From contig BCIM01000003.1 in the NCBI GenBank assembly GCA_039545315.1, positions 1 through 64,000 on the forward strand: a stretch of DNA of 64,000 nucleotides. The letters are read 5' to 3'. Below are positions 11,681 through 21,653 of the stretch, piece by piece. The DNA comes from Kondoa malvinella. Lineage: Eukaryota > Basidiomycota > Agaricostilbomycetes > Agaricostilbales > Kondoaceae. The notes under the pieces were generated by a model. It saw only the letters and a list, made by a program, of their open reading frames with translations, was not told the origin of the DNA and ran no database searches. The first letter of the stretch is position 1, and every line of letters starts with the position of its first letter. The position numbers and the translations under genes are program-made.

Positions 11681-12673
11681 TCGGTTGATTCCAACGGACC
11701 ATCGCATGGTCGTATTATGCATGCTATCCTCTCTCGCTTGTCTTCTCGTCGGTCTTCTGTCTAACCTCACTGCTTCGTGTCATCTTTGGTACAATTCTCT
11801 GCACTGTGCGTGCGCCATTCTCTCTTCTCCCGTTTCTCCGTCGAGCTCTTTCGCTCGTAAGATGGACCTGGGCTATAAAGCGATCGCATCAAATTATCCA
11901 GTTGACTGTACAAGGTCTAATCTACATCCCTTTCATACAAATCATCTTCGCCTCTTTCCCTCAGGCCATGAACCTTGCTATCACTACCCCTGCCGCTGCC
12001 AAAATCGTCAATTTCCCATTCCCAACAGTCCTTCTGGCCGATGACGGTATCACACAACCAATAAACAAGTTGGCTTCACCCTGAGCGCAGTCGATAAAAG
12101 CGTCTTGGCTCAAATTGGTTCTTCCATCAGACGTTTCTATCGGGCAGACATAAGTCCTTATCAGGAGATTATCAGCTTTGCGGCCCGAATCTCATAAATA
12201 GAGTTTCGTCCTTACCCATCGTACAGACCCGCTGACAGACCTTGTTCGGTACAGCAGATGTCTGTAATGCTCTCACTAGGCGTGTAGCAGCCTGTGAAGG
12301 CATGAGCCCTGCCTCAGCCGGTGGACGACGATGTTCACCTGTGAAATCGTTGCCTTGAATGGGCGCGGAGGGTCCTGCGTATTCACTTGTTACTACTGAA
12401 GTCATCTGGTTGGTAATGGACGAGCACTGCATGGATCCTCGTGCATTCTCTTGGCGAAATGATGCAGTGTTGTTGACTAGTTTAGCGCGCTGATATACTT
12501 AGCAATACCCTGCGAGTGTTGGCAGTCACCTGCACAGGACTCAGCCTGGCGTTGTAGGACCTCTCTGTTAACTACGCGTCGTTCCGTGCAATTTCCCTCT
12601 TGACCCGAAAGCGCGAAGTCAACCCTTGCAGGAAGCGACAGATCGACATACGCAACTGCAATCAGCAGAAGAG
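11681..12673. other. Approximately 1-kb intergenic region with weak small ORFs
   Basis: No convincing gene. A TATAAAG near 11874 lies about 95 bases before an ATG at 11967 that opens a 38-codon frame (MNLAITTPAAAKIVNF). On the minus strand a frame at 12172-12432 ends FMRFGPQS. Neither has a recognisable motif or clear splice support. Confidence 0.3.
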
Positions 12674-13965
12674 ATGCTGCTAGCAGAGACTGAACACTTG
12701 GAATGCGGCCCACCACCGCATGACCCAGTTCAATATACCATCGCTGTCGTCGTCGCTGTTGGCCTGCTCTTGTCCTATCTGCCGCAGCATTACAGAATAA
12801 TCACAAACAAGACTGGCGAAGGCTTCTCTCCTTGGTATCTGCTGCTGGGATCTACCTCGAGCATATCTTCTTTGCTGAACGTCGTTACGCTGCAATGGGG
12901 TGTTTTGCGCTGTTGTCAAGAGTGGAGCTCAGGCGCCTGCTTCGAGAATGTACTGGGCATCATACAGATCTTTATACAAGCAACGTGCTTTAACCTGATT
13001 CTCGTCTTTTTCCTGGTCTACTTTCCACCGCATCGAAAATACGTGCATCTTATCGCTATAGAAGAGGCAGACACGACTGCTGAACCTGTAGCGGGAACCT
13101 ACAATCCACTTCAACGACCAGAAAGCAAAACACTCTTTGCCAAACTTCGATCAGCATTCTGGCCATCGCTTTCAGCAGACGCGCAGATATCGCGTCGGGC
13201 ACCGCGCAAATCTAGCTCTCGGCGCTCCTCTGCTTCATCAGCTTCATCAGAATTCGACCCTCGCTCAGTCCTTCTACCTTCTCTAACTCGGAATTCCGCC
13301 ATCTCCCTTTCGCCTGAATACCGCCTATCCCTCGCTATCGCTTACGTAGTACTACTGCATGCTGTTCTATCATCATTCATCACACTGCTCCTCCTCTTTG
13401 GCCTACCAAAGATCTCAGACACGCCAGACGAACACACCAAACCTCATCCGCCGCATTCAGTCTGGGTCGTACAGTACTGGGCTACTTTCCTCGGCTTGGA
13501 ATCGACGGTGTTGGCATGCTTTCAGTACTTGCCTCAATTGTGGACAACGTATCAGAGTAGATTGGTTGGTAGTTTGAGCATACCAATGATGCTCATACAA
13601 GCTCGTTTGTCATAGCGTCGTATGCTCTCTTAATTGAGCTTACAAAGTCGCTTTGACAAACAGCTGGATCATTCCTCTTTGTCTATCAATTCATCGGTCG
13701 ACCCGGTGTCAACTATTCAACTTGGCTCACCTACCTCGTCACTGGTGTGCTGCAAATGATGTTATTGGTCATGTGCTGTGCGTGGAAGATGAGGCAGAGG
13801 TGCGTGTCTGTTATGTTCGAACGCGATTCGAGCTGACTATTGGGCAGGACGTGCGGGATTGACGATTATGGCAAGAGTGTGTTACCGGGGACCGAGGAAA
13901 CGGAGCAGAGTGAGCGGACGACGCTGTTGGGTGGTCAAGGGACATCAAGAAGGGTAACGCAATAG
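12674..13965 (+). CDS. PQ-loop repeat membrane transporter (Ypq/PQLC2-like)
   Basis: Probably a seven-helix vacuolar exporter of cationic amino acids. The upstream frame opens at a TTG; the first ATG is at 12674 (MLLAETEHLECGPPP). The first PQ-loop is LLSYLPQHYRIITNKTGEGFS, followed by WYLLLGSTSSISSLLN. A Ser/Arg-rich cytosolic loop separates it from the second repeat, ACFQYLPQLWTTYQSRLVGSLSIPMMLIQ. The intron 13605-13663 joins GCT C to CT GGA to give IQAPGSFLFVYQF, as in relatives. A second intron is 13800-13847. The C-terminal tail ends GTSRRVTQ. The loop between repeats is longer than in yeast Ypq1. Substrate is inferred from the family only. Confidence 0.85.
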
Positions 13966-14115
13966 AAAGGAATGAGGGTCGAATCGGAAAAGTGTGTCGG
14001 CATAAGTGGGATAGTATCGATACCCTGTCATAGGATACTGGGAGATCTCTGTAACCGGTTCATAGCGTTGGTATTCGTAGATTGCAGCTTTGTACATAAT
14101 GCTTTTGAACTCTTT

Positions 14116-15612
14116 TCATGCGCCAGGTGTCTTTTCGCCGCTTGATTTTCGCTCGGCATCCTGCTTATCAGTCTGTTGCTTCTTTTCCGCTGCTTCCTTG
14201 TCAGCCTTCTCCTTTTCTTCTTTTTCCTTTTGCTCTGCTTCTTCCTCTGTGCGATACAAAATTACTTAACGCCTTAACAGCGCAAAAGGTGGATTCAGAA
14301 CGCACTCTGTTTCCTCTCCTCCTCAGCCTTCTTTTCTACATTCGTCAACTTGACATAGGCATCCTGAGTCATAGACATGTCTACATCCCCACCAATCTTG
14401 CCCTTCATCACATGACCTTCTTTAGTCTCTCCATGTTGCTGATCCAGCGTCGCAGCAGCTTTAGAATTCATGTCGTTCAACCTCCTGCCCGTGGTTGCTA
14501 GTTTGCCTCCTGGACCGAAATAATTTGCTCCGCCCAAAGTGAGAAGAATGGAGGATCCGACTAAAGCAGTCAACCAGAATCTATAGGTAGAGTACCATTT
14601 GGGTGCTGTGGTACAATTAGCTTTATAACATGTACGAGTAAGGAGGAGAACCTACTCCATCCATTAGTGGTAGCGCGTTGATCCATCCACCAAGTACCGG
14701 CGAACGCGGCCCATTGAGCGGCTAAAGCTTGAGTACCAGGTAAAAGTAGTGTAGGAACAGCAATGACTACTGGTGCGATACCCAGGAGGTAGCGAGGTGT
14801 GCCTTGAACGCCGCCGAGTTTAGAGAATTCTGCTCAAGTGAATCAGTGCTGGACATGTCTGCAGGAGTGAAGGTCGTACCGAAACCCCAGTGTAGAGCAC
14901 CGATAAAAGAAAGAATGACGGCACCGTAGCCTACTTGAATGTTTTCGGTGTGATGAAGGAGAGCCATGGCAGTTTCGAAATCCAAAGTGCTCCCTTCAGT
15001 AGCGGCTGTATGGACGAGGAGAAGGGCATCAGCCATGGCCGAGCAATCTTTATCCTACATACACTGAGCGAGAGACGCTTGGCGAGCACAGTAGACAGTA
15101 GCCGCCGAAGTGCCGAGATAAGGCAGTAAGCCAGCAGCTCCGAAGAAAAGCGCTTGTCTTGGTACTTTCTGTACGAGCTCCGAGACTCCACTCTGTTGTG
15201 CAACAGAGTTATAAGCAACAAAGCATGCAAGGTAGCTTGAAGCGACATACGAAATCCTTGGTAATCGCTTCCAGAGTACCTTCGCCTGAAGCGAGTTGCG
15301 AAGTCTTTGCATTAGCACCAGCTATAGCAGATGCAATGTCCTTTGTCACAGTCTTGACCTCATCCTAATATCAGTCCAAACATGCATGAGTACGGCTAAT
15401 CTACCGGGGCATCGACCAGCTGCAGATAGGCTGACCTTTGCGTTCTCTTTCAATTCTTGAAAGTTTTCCGAGCCTGGCTGTTGCGACACTTGCTTCGTCA
15501 CGTAAGATCTTCTGCTTGAGGCTGCGTATTTGGCTGCGATAGGTGACTGAACTCCGGCGAGAGAAGGTCGACTTAAAGCTGTCAAGCGTTGCGTCGCTAG
15601 TCTGAAGGCCAT
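14116..15612 (-). CDS. Mitochondrial DUF3429 membrane protein (TMEM69-like)
   Basis: Function is unknown in the family. The N-terminus MAFRLATQRLTALSRPSL is Arg/Ser-rich and amphipathic, like a mitochondrial presequence. The membrane domain has LFFGAAGLLPYLGTS, QVGYGAVILSFIGALHWGF and RYLLGIAPVVIAVPTLLL. The C-terminal part carries one more hydrophobic segment and a highly charged Lys/Glu coiled coil ending KSSGEKTPGA. Introns: 15365-15435, 15193-15250, 15006-15062, 14830-14879, 14606-14655 and 14247-14305, all joining in phase. The charged tail is longer than in animal TMEM69. It is divergent from AMMECR1, with about 100 bases between start codons. Confidence 0.82.
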
Positions 15613-15715
15613 GCTTTGCTATAAGCTGTGTGTCGATAAGCGTACAAGGCTGTCCGAGATCAACATGCGATTCTCGACGAGCCGCCCTTTCAGATGAGGT
15701 CACTCACCGACAGCC
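15613..15715. promoter_or_regulatory. Short divergent promoter between the DUF3429 gene and AMMECR1
   Basis: The start codons at 15612 (-) and 15716 (+) are 103 bases apart, so both genes must share this region or use promoter elements inside transcribed DNA. No TATA box was recognised. Confidence 0.45.
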
Positions 15716-16466
15716 ATGACCTGCACACCGGAGCACTGTCGATACTGCTTTGATGTCCTCTCAGCTAAGTTGAACAAAGCTGATCCGCCAACATCGGTGA
15801 ATCTCCCATCAAGCGACAAGGACTTTCCTCTCTTTGTCACTTGGAACATGAAAGCCTCTTCTTCGTCTGCTGCTGCCTGGTCTTCTACCAACCTTCGAGG
15901 CTGTATAGGCAACTTCTCACCTATGCCACTCGAAAAAGGCTTGAGGGATTACGCTTTAATCTCGTTAGCCCTATCTCTCGTCTCTATATGCGAGTCTTAT
16001 TTCCTCTCCTTTAGTGCATTAAAAGACAGTCGATTCAATCCTGTAACTCTATCTGAACTACCTCGTCTGGAATGCGGGTCCGTTTCTCCCAGCCGTGAAA
16101 CAAGCTTGAGCTCAAACTCCAAAACAGAGTCTCCCTCTTGACAGACTTTGAAACTTGTTCCTCGCCTTACGATTGGGAACTAGGCAAGCATGGAATTCAC
16201 GTCTACCTACCGACGTCTTCGGGTGAATTGTCGGCGACTTTCTTGCCTGATGTCGCTCCGGCTCAAGGATGGGATCAAACGGATACGCTTAAACATGCCA
16301 TCAAGAAGTCGGGGTATAGGTATGATCCTTCTTCATCGGCATAGCATGGGGCTGAAACTGCAGCAGAGGCAAAGTGGATGATAAGGTTATTGAGAGTTTG
16401 AGAGTGGAGCGGTATCAGAGCAGTAAAGCTACGATGAATTATGATGAATGGAAGGCTGGCCAGTAA
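15716..16466 (+). CDS. AMMECR1 domain protein
   Basis: A deeply conserved single-domain protein of uncertain biochemical role, found in archaea and eukaryotes. The family signature LRGCIGNFSPMPLEKGL is present, preceded by YCFDVL and FPLFVTWN and followed by ALKDSRFNPVTLSELPRLEC and DWELGKHGIHVYLP. Introns 15964-16014, 16078-16127 and 16320-16366 join in phase; the last connects SGYR to GKVDDKVIESLRVERYQS and a stop at 16464-16466. The length, about 200 residues, suits the family. The Ser/Ala run after TWNMK is a lineage insert. Confidence 0.92.
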
Positions 16467-16666
16467 GGTACTGCAGAGGTGTACGAAATGCTAGCTGTAT
16501 TCTCGTCGATTGAAACATGTAATACGAGATGTAAAACCATCAAGACGATCCTTGCGTCACTCGTGACCTCTCGAGCGCAAGCTGGCGAAGATCCGGCTCA
16601 GGACAAAACTCGCGTCGCACCCTACTATACGATCAGGTCATCTACGCAGAGCAATACATAGACAGC

Positions 16667-18054
16667 CTACCGGATTCCCGAATATGCTTCGCCAAACTTG
16701 ACCATTTCTCGAGGAATAGTGAAAGCTTGACGAAAGCCTGCTTTCAATGATCCTGATCAGACTATATCAGAATCAAGTACCAAGCGGATGAACGACATCA
16801 TACCTGCTAGCGCAGGTCCATTCACCGAAGTAATGTCCGCAATCACTGTAAAGATTCGACCCTCTTGTAGATATTGATGCTTCAACAGGGCGTAATATAG
16901 AGCTTCTCCTACTCGTTTCCGCTTCAAGTCTTTTCTGACGTAGGCAGAGATGTAGGCAGAGTAAGTATAGCTTTGATCTGGACTTTCATTCCATGGCGTT
17001 AGCGAAATGTAGCCCAACCTGTAGGATTCTGTCAGAGTCTTGAACATCGATATCAGATGATATGGCTCACGGTGTTCTATCTTCCTCTGCGATTAGACAA
17101 GGGTATCTTTCATCCAGCAACCGCTGCAGCCATTCGCGTCTTTCGTCTATCGTTTTGGGCACAGAATACTCAAGAGCTGTCGAGCTAAGGATGACCTGAT
17201 TGTAAACAGAAACCAAGAAGGGAAGATCGTCCAATGTAGCATCGCGGATGACAAAGTTGGGCGAGTCCAAATGTATTTCTACAGCTTCAGGTGATAGTGA
17301 TAGGGAGAAACGATCTTCGTCTGGGAAACCTACTCCTTGCATAGGAGGTGGGGTACCGATGTACGATGTGAAGGTCAACTGATCGACGAAATGCGAGGAT
17401 TTGGCAGCCATTTTCTCGAGTTTGCCTTGATAATTGAAAGCAAGAGATTTTGCAAAGCTGATGCCAATCTCGTTGTTGGACAGAAGGGTGCAGATGACTA
17501 GGAAGACACTTCGATCGCTTGTAAGTTGATGATCGCATAGAGCTCGCCAAATGTCTGTCGCTACGCCTTGACGACTTCCATAAATTCAGCCTTTTGGACC
17601 ATACTCTGGTAATTATACGACGCACCGGTACTGTGACTCGACGATTACATGAAGGTTGGTATTGAATTGGCAGCTTGACCTAGCGAAACACTGTATCAGC
17701 AAAGTCTCTCTCGCAAAATCTCGAGCTCACCCTTCAGCGGTGCACTGCGGTTCCAGTCCACCATAGGCTACGACCAGATTCTCACTGTTCACAGCAACTA
17801 AGAGAGGGTAGTCTTGCATCTTTTCGAACCATTCTTGGTGGAACTCTGTCGATCAGTCAGTGTGGGATCGTAGACGCGTGAGGTATAGATCACTCAGCGG
17901 CTGCGCTTTGTCCCAGTCGAGGACGTCCTCGAGGACTAAGAGCCTTTTGAGCTCCAAGGTGTAATGCATCGCAAGACGAACCAGTAGAGTTGAACAATGC
18001 GTTTATAGCAGGAACGTCTTCCAGCCTGGCATCTCGTATCCTGATGTCGCACAT
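16667..18054 (-). CDS. Two fused GNAT acetyltransferase domains (PAT-like tandem protein)
   Basis: Splicing gives one protein with two N-acetyltransferase domains of the phosphinothricin-acetyltransferase-like group. Domain 1 starts at 18054: MCDIRIRDARLEDVPAI, then EWFEKMQDYPLLVAV, VVAYGGLEPQ and the acetyl-CoA loop YRRQGVATDIW, ending LLSNNEIGISFAKSLAF and GKLEKMAAKSSHFVDQ. The same frame runs on into domain 2: FVIRDATLDDLPFLVSVYN, EWLQRLLDERYPCLIA, LGYISLTPW, RKDLKRKRVGEALYYALL and VIADITSVNGPALAGSLKAGF. Introns: 17936-17981, 17846-17893, 17680-17730, 17575-17625, 17019-17070 and 16753-16803. Domain 2's loop KRKRVGEAL departs from the consensus Q/RxxGxG/A, so it may bind CoA weakly. Substrate is unknown. 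Confidence 0.78.
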
Positions 18055-18389
18055 ATCGAGTGACAGAGACGAAAGAGCAAGCTGGAGAACAGAGGAAAGC
18101 AGAGACGATGCGAATTAGACGCATACGAACAGACGTGTGCGGCAGTGCTTAGACAGACATGGGACCAGAGCCGAGTCAAAGTAAAGCTGTGCAGTGCAGG
18201 AGGCACAAAGCAGAGAGAGAGCTGGCTGGGCAGTCATCTTCCAGTATTCGCAGTAACATGCACAGAGAGACTTTTGCGATTTCAGAAAGGTTGTTCTGTA
18301 CCGTCATCGATTAATTTGTTCTAATCGTGTTGGAGTACGGCTTGCAATTCCTTTGAAGAAGTGTATTCCACAAAGAGAGCGAGCTTGAA
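18055..18389. promoter_or_regulatory. Divergent promoter region between the GNAT fusion and HBS1
   Basis: The sequence between the two start codons contains no supported exon. It has several GAGAGA and AGAGAC runs (18205-18275) but no recognisable TATA box. Confidence 0.4.
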
Positions 18390-21300
18390 ATGTCGAGACA
18401 TCGATTGGTGAAACAACTCGACTTGGCAGGTGTGTTGTACTTTCCACGACATGCAGGCTAATCTGACACTGGCGTGCATCAACAGAGGAACTAGACGACG
18501 ACGCTCTCGACCAAGATGAAGGTGAAGACTATGACATGGACGAAGGGCAGCGAGCGCAAATGGAATCTGGTGTTCAAGCCGTTCAAGCCGTACTCGGCTC
18601 TCAGGCGAACATAGCAGAAAAGGACATCAGGGAAGCACTCTGGAACTTTTACTTTGATGTGGATCAATCGATAGAGGCTCTGTTAGGTGAGTTCATGCCG
18701 GTCAGCTAAGGTGTCACAGTCGATTGATGTTTTGCGGACTACAAGAGGAGAAACATCGCAAAGAGGCTGCAGAAGCAAAGAAACAGGGTAAGCTCTGTTC
18801 GCTGTAATCATCTTCTCGAGGCGCCCTTCCTCCTTTGTCCTTTCTTCCTTGATTCCGTTCGATGGATCAACCCGTTCATTCCGACTTGCTTCAGACGATG
18901 CACCTGCAGAAGACCTACAATCAATGCACATTGACTCTGCACCTGCTCCATCGCCTGCCAAGATGTCTTTGTCTCAATTAGCCGCTGCAAGAGCCTCATC
19001 AAAGCCTTCTCTTGCATCGATCGCAGCTCGCAACAAGCCTTTGACTGAGAATCGGGCTGTGGTCCTTCCCACTGCAATTAATGCTCCAGCAAAGCCTGTA
19101 TCGAAACTAGCTGCGCTCGCTGCAAGTCGTAAAGAAGCAGCAGAGTCGAGACCACTTTCCAAGCTACAGCAAAGGATGCAGAGTGGTGTTCCAGTCGAGA
19201 AAGTTCCTATCACGCCTGTCATGGACGAACCGATGGAAGAAACGATACCCAAGTCGTCGCTGTTTGACAATGCTCGACAGCTTGAAGCTGCACCTTCTGC
19301 ATTCGCCGACACGCTAATTCCAACAGCTCAAGTGAAAGCACCGAAGCCGCAAGTGGAAAGCCTGCTAGGATCCTCCGATTTTTCGTCCGCTTTTGACAAA
19401 CTATCACCGGACGACATAGTGAATTCCGCTCGAAAGAATGCGACCTACAACAAACGCAAATAGCCTCCTTCTCTATCCTTCCCTCTCCGGGCGCCTCTCC
19501 TGTTAATATACCTAAAGCGATACTGATACCAAACCCCTCTACAGAAGCCAAACGAAAGAAAGCCGCTGCTGCTACACCTACAGCTTCTGGACGCGCTACA
19601 CCCGTAGGCACACCGAAAGCGACACCGAAAAAGAAGAAAGCTGCTCCTGTAACGACTTTGCAAGCTGATGTGGAAGCGCTCGGTCTGGATAGTGGAAGAA
19701 GTAGTGATGCTGAAGTGGAAGAAAAGGTCGTGCAATTGCCTAAAGAGGAGATATTGAAGGAGATTGAACGAAGGCAGAAAGAAGGGAAACCAGTATTGAG
19801 TCTGGTAGTAATAGGTTCGGTGAGACTATCAACGCTCGAGTTTTGGCTCATGCGGCTTGTCTCTCGGACAGGTCATGTTGATGCAGGCAAGAGTACGCTC
19901 ATGGGCAGAGTGCTGCACGATTTGGGAGAGATAACGGATCGAAGCGTCGAGAGTAACCAAAGGCAAAGTCAGAAGATGGGTAAAGGGAGTTTCGCATATG
20001 CTTGGACTTTCGATGCTCTGCCAGAAGAGAGGGAAAGGTGCGTTGATGTTTGATACTAGCTGCTGAACGCTAGCTGACATCATTCATCTATTGTACAGAG
20101 GTGTCACCATTGATATAGCAGTGGATAACTTCTCTACCGAGCACCGACAGTTCACCTTGATTGACGCACCTGGTCATCGCGACTTTATCCCAAATATGAT
20201 CTCTGGAGCTACACAAGCAGATACAGCCTTACTCGTTGTGGACGCTTCTCATGGTGCTTTCGAAGCTGGATTCGGCGAGAATGGTCAGACAAGAGAACAT
20301 GCCCTGCTAGTCAGAAGTTTGGGAGTGCAGCAGATTGTCGTTGCTGTAAATAAGCTGGATGCTGTGGGTCCATCGTCTCCCGCATGGGAATCGGTTGACG
20401 AGTCTTCTAGGTCGGCTGGTCAGAAGGACGGTATACGTTGATTTGCGAGCAACTTCGGCCTTTCCTTATTTCTATCGGGTTTGCTGCTGCGAAGGTCTCC
20501 TTTGCGCCTTGCGCTGCAATGGCAGGAGAGAACATTGCCAGACGTACTTCGCAAGATTTGCAGTCGTGGTATGATGGACCAACATTGGTAGATCAACTAG
20601 GTCAGTCCCAGAGATCAGTGGACAAAGTCTTTCTGAGCTGATATGATTGAAAGACTCGCTGAGCGTGCCTACTCGGTCGATACAAGCTGCTCTCCGACTC
20701 CCTCTGTCGAATGTATTCAAGAGCCAAACATCTGGCCCGTCTGGTCTTGGAGCGAGTGGTCGCATAGAAAGCGGAGTACTACAAGTCGGAGAGAGTGTCG
20801 CTGTACTGCCTAGCGATCAGGTAGCGACTATCAAAAGTAGGTCGAGGCGTCTGGTAGCACGATCGTGTGCTTATCTCTCGCGTCGATTCACAGACATCGA
20901 AGTAGATGCCGAACGCGTACCTTGGGCTGTAGCTGGCCAAAACGTGACGGTCTATCTCTCGAATCTGGATCCTATCTATCTTGCGTGCGTCAGACATCTA
21001 TTGTTTTGGTTCTCAACTCATCATAATGGACAGATCTGGCTGCGTGCTTTGCCCACCAGACAATAGAGTACCGCTGGTCACGACATTTGATGCTCAGATC
21101 ATTGTATTTGACCTCAAATTTCCTCTGACCTCTGGCGCCGCTGTGAGTCTCTCGGCTGCGAGCGGAACATTGCTGATTGTTCGCTAGGTCGAGCTGTTTC
21201 ACCACAGCAAAGAGATACCTGCGACTATATCTAAACTGGAAGCTACGCTCGACAAGGCGAACGGAACTGTACTCAAAAAGAATCCGAGGTGAGCGCGACG

Positions 21301-21514
21301 ACGACGAACAGCGGAAAGTTTCTGATTACGTGTCACTAGAATGCTTTCGTCTGGTGCATCAGCGCGAGTACAGATCAAGTTGCGGTCGTCTTCATCATCT
21401 ACACAGGCAGCAGTCGTTCCACTTGAGCCTTTCATTGTCAACAAGTCAATGGGACGCATCTTGCTAAGGCGAGGTGGAGAGACTGTCGGCGCAGGAGTTG
21501 TATTATCTTTGTAG
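18390..21514 (+). CDS. HBS1: HBS1 ribosome-rescue GTPase (eRF3/EF1A family)
   Basis: Partner of Dom34/Pelota; it binds stalled ribosomes for no-go and non-stop decay. The start [16 protein letters not shown] leads to an HBS1 N-terminal domain ([20 protein letters not shown]), an Ala/Ser-rich linker, then the G domain: GHVDAGKST (G1), ERGVTIDIA (G2), DAPGHRDF (G3) and NKLDAVGWS (G4), followed by GENIARRTS. Beta-barrel domains II and III follow, ending [17 protein letters not shown]-domain and C-terminal introns join cleanly. Between 19440 and 19550 the frame changes and meets a TAG at 19461; a GC-AG intron beginning at 19456 (acceptor at 19517 or 19544) restores it, otherwise this is a one-base error or lesion. 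Confidence 0.88.
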
Positions 21515-21653
21515 CCTGCACTACCATCCATAAGAATGCTGCAGAAGACCTTTTCGGCATCGGCTTAGATGCCCCAAAATTCGTAACCGAGAGGTTGAGC
21601 GCTTCTTTTGAGGTTGACTCTCTTTTCTTCATCCAACTAGAGACAATATCAAT

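Noticed and set aside
10731..12084. Long open frame suspected as a retrotransposon relic
   Set aside because: No reverse transcriptase, integrase or transposase motif, no terminal repeats; an intron gives a normal stop at 11680.
12172..12716. Minus-strand open frames 12172-12432 and 12477-12716
   Set aside because: No motif, no shared frame after plausible splicing, and they abut the PQ-loop promoter.
16667..17411. Separate single GNAT gene starting at MAAKSSHF (17411)
   Set aside because: The same frame continues upstream into a complete GNAT domain; MAAKSSHF lies at the end of domain 1.
18055..18240. Minus-strand frames upstream of the GNAT gene
   Set aside because: Low-complexity Ser/Cys content and no ATG before the GNAT start gives a motif.
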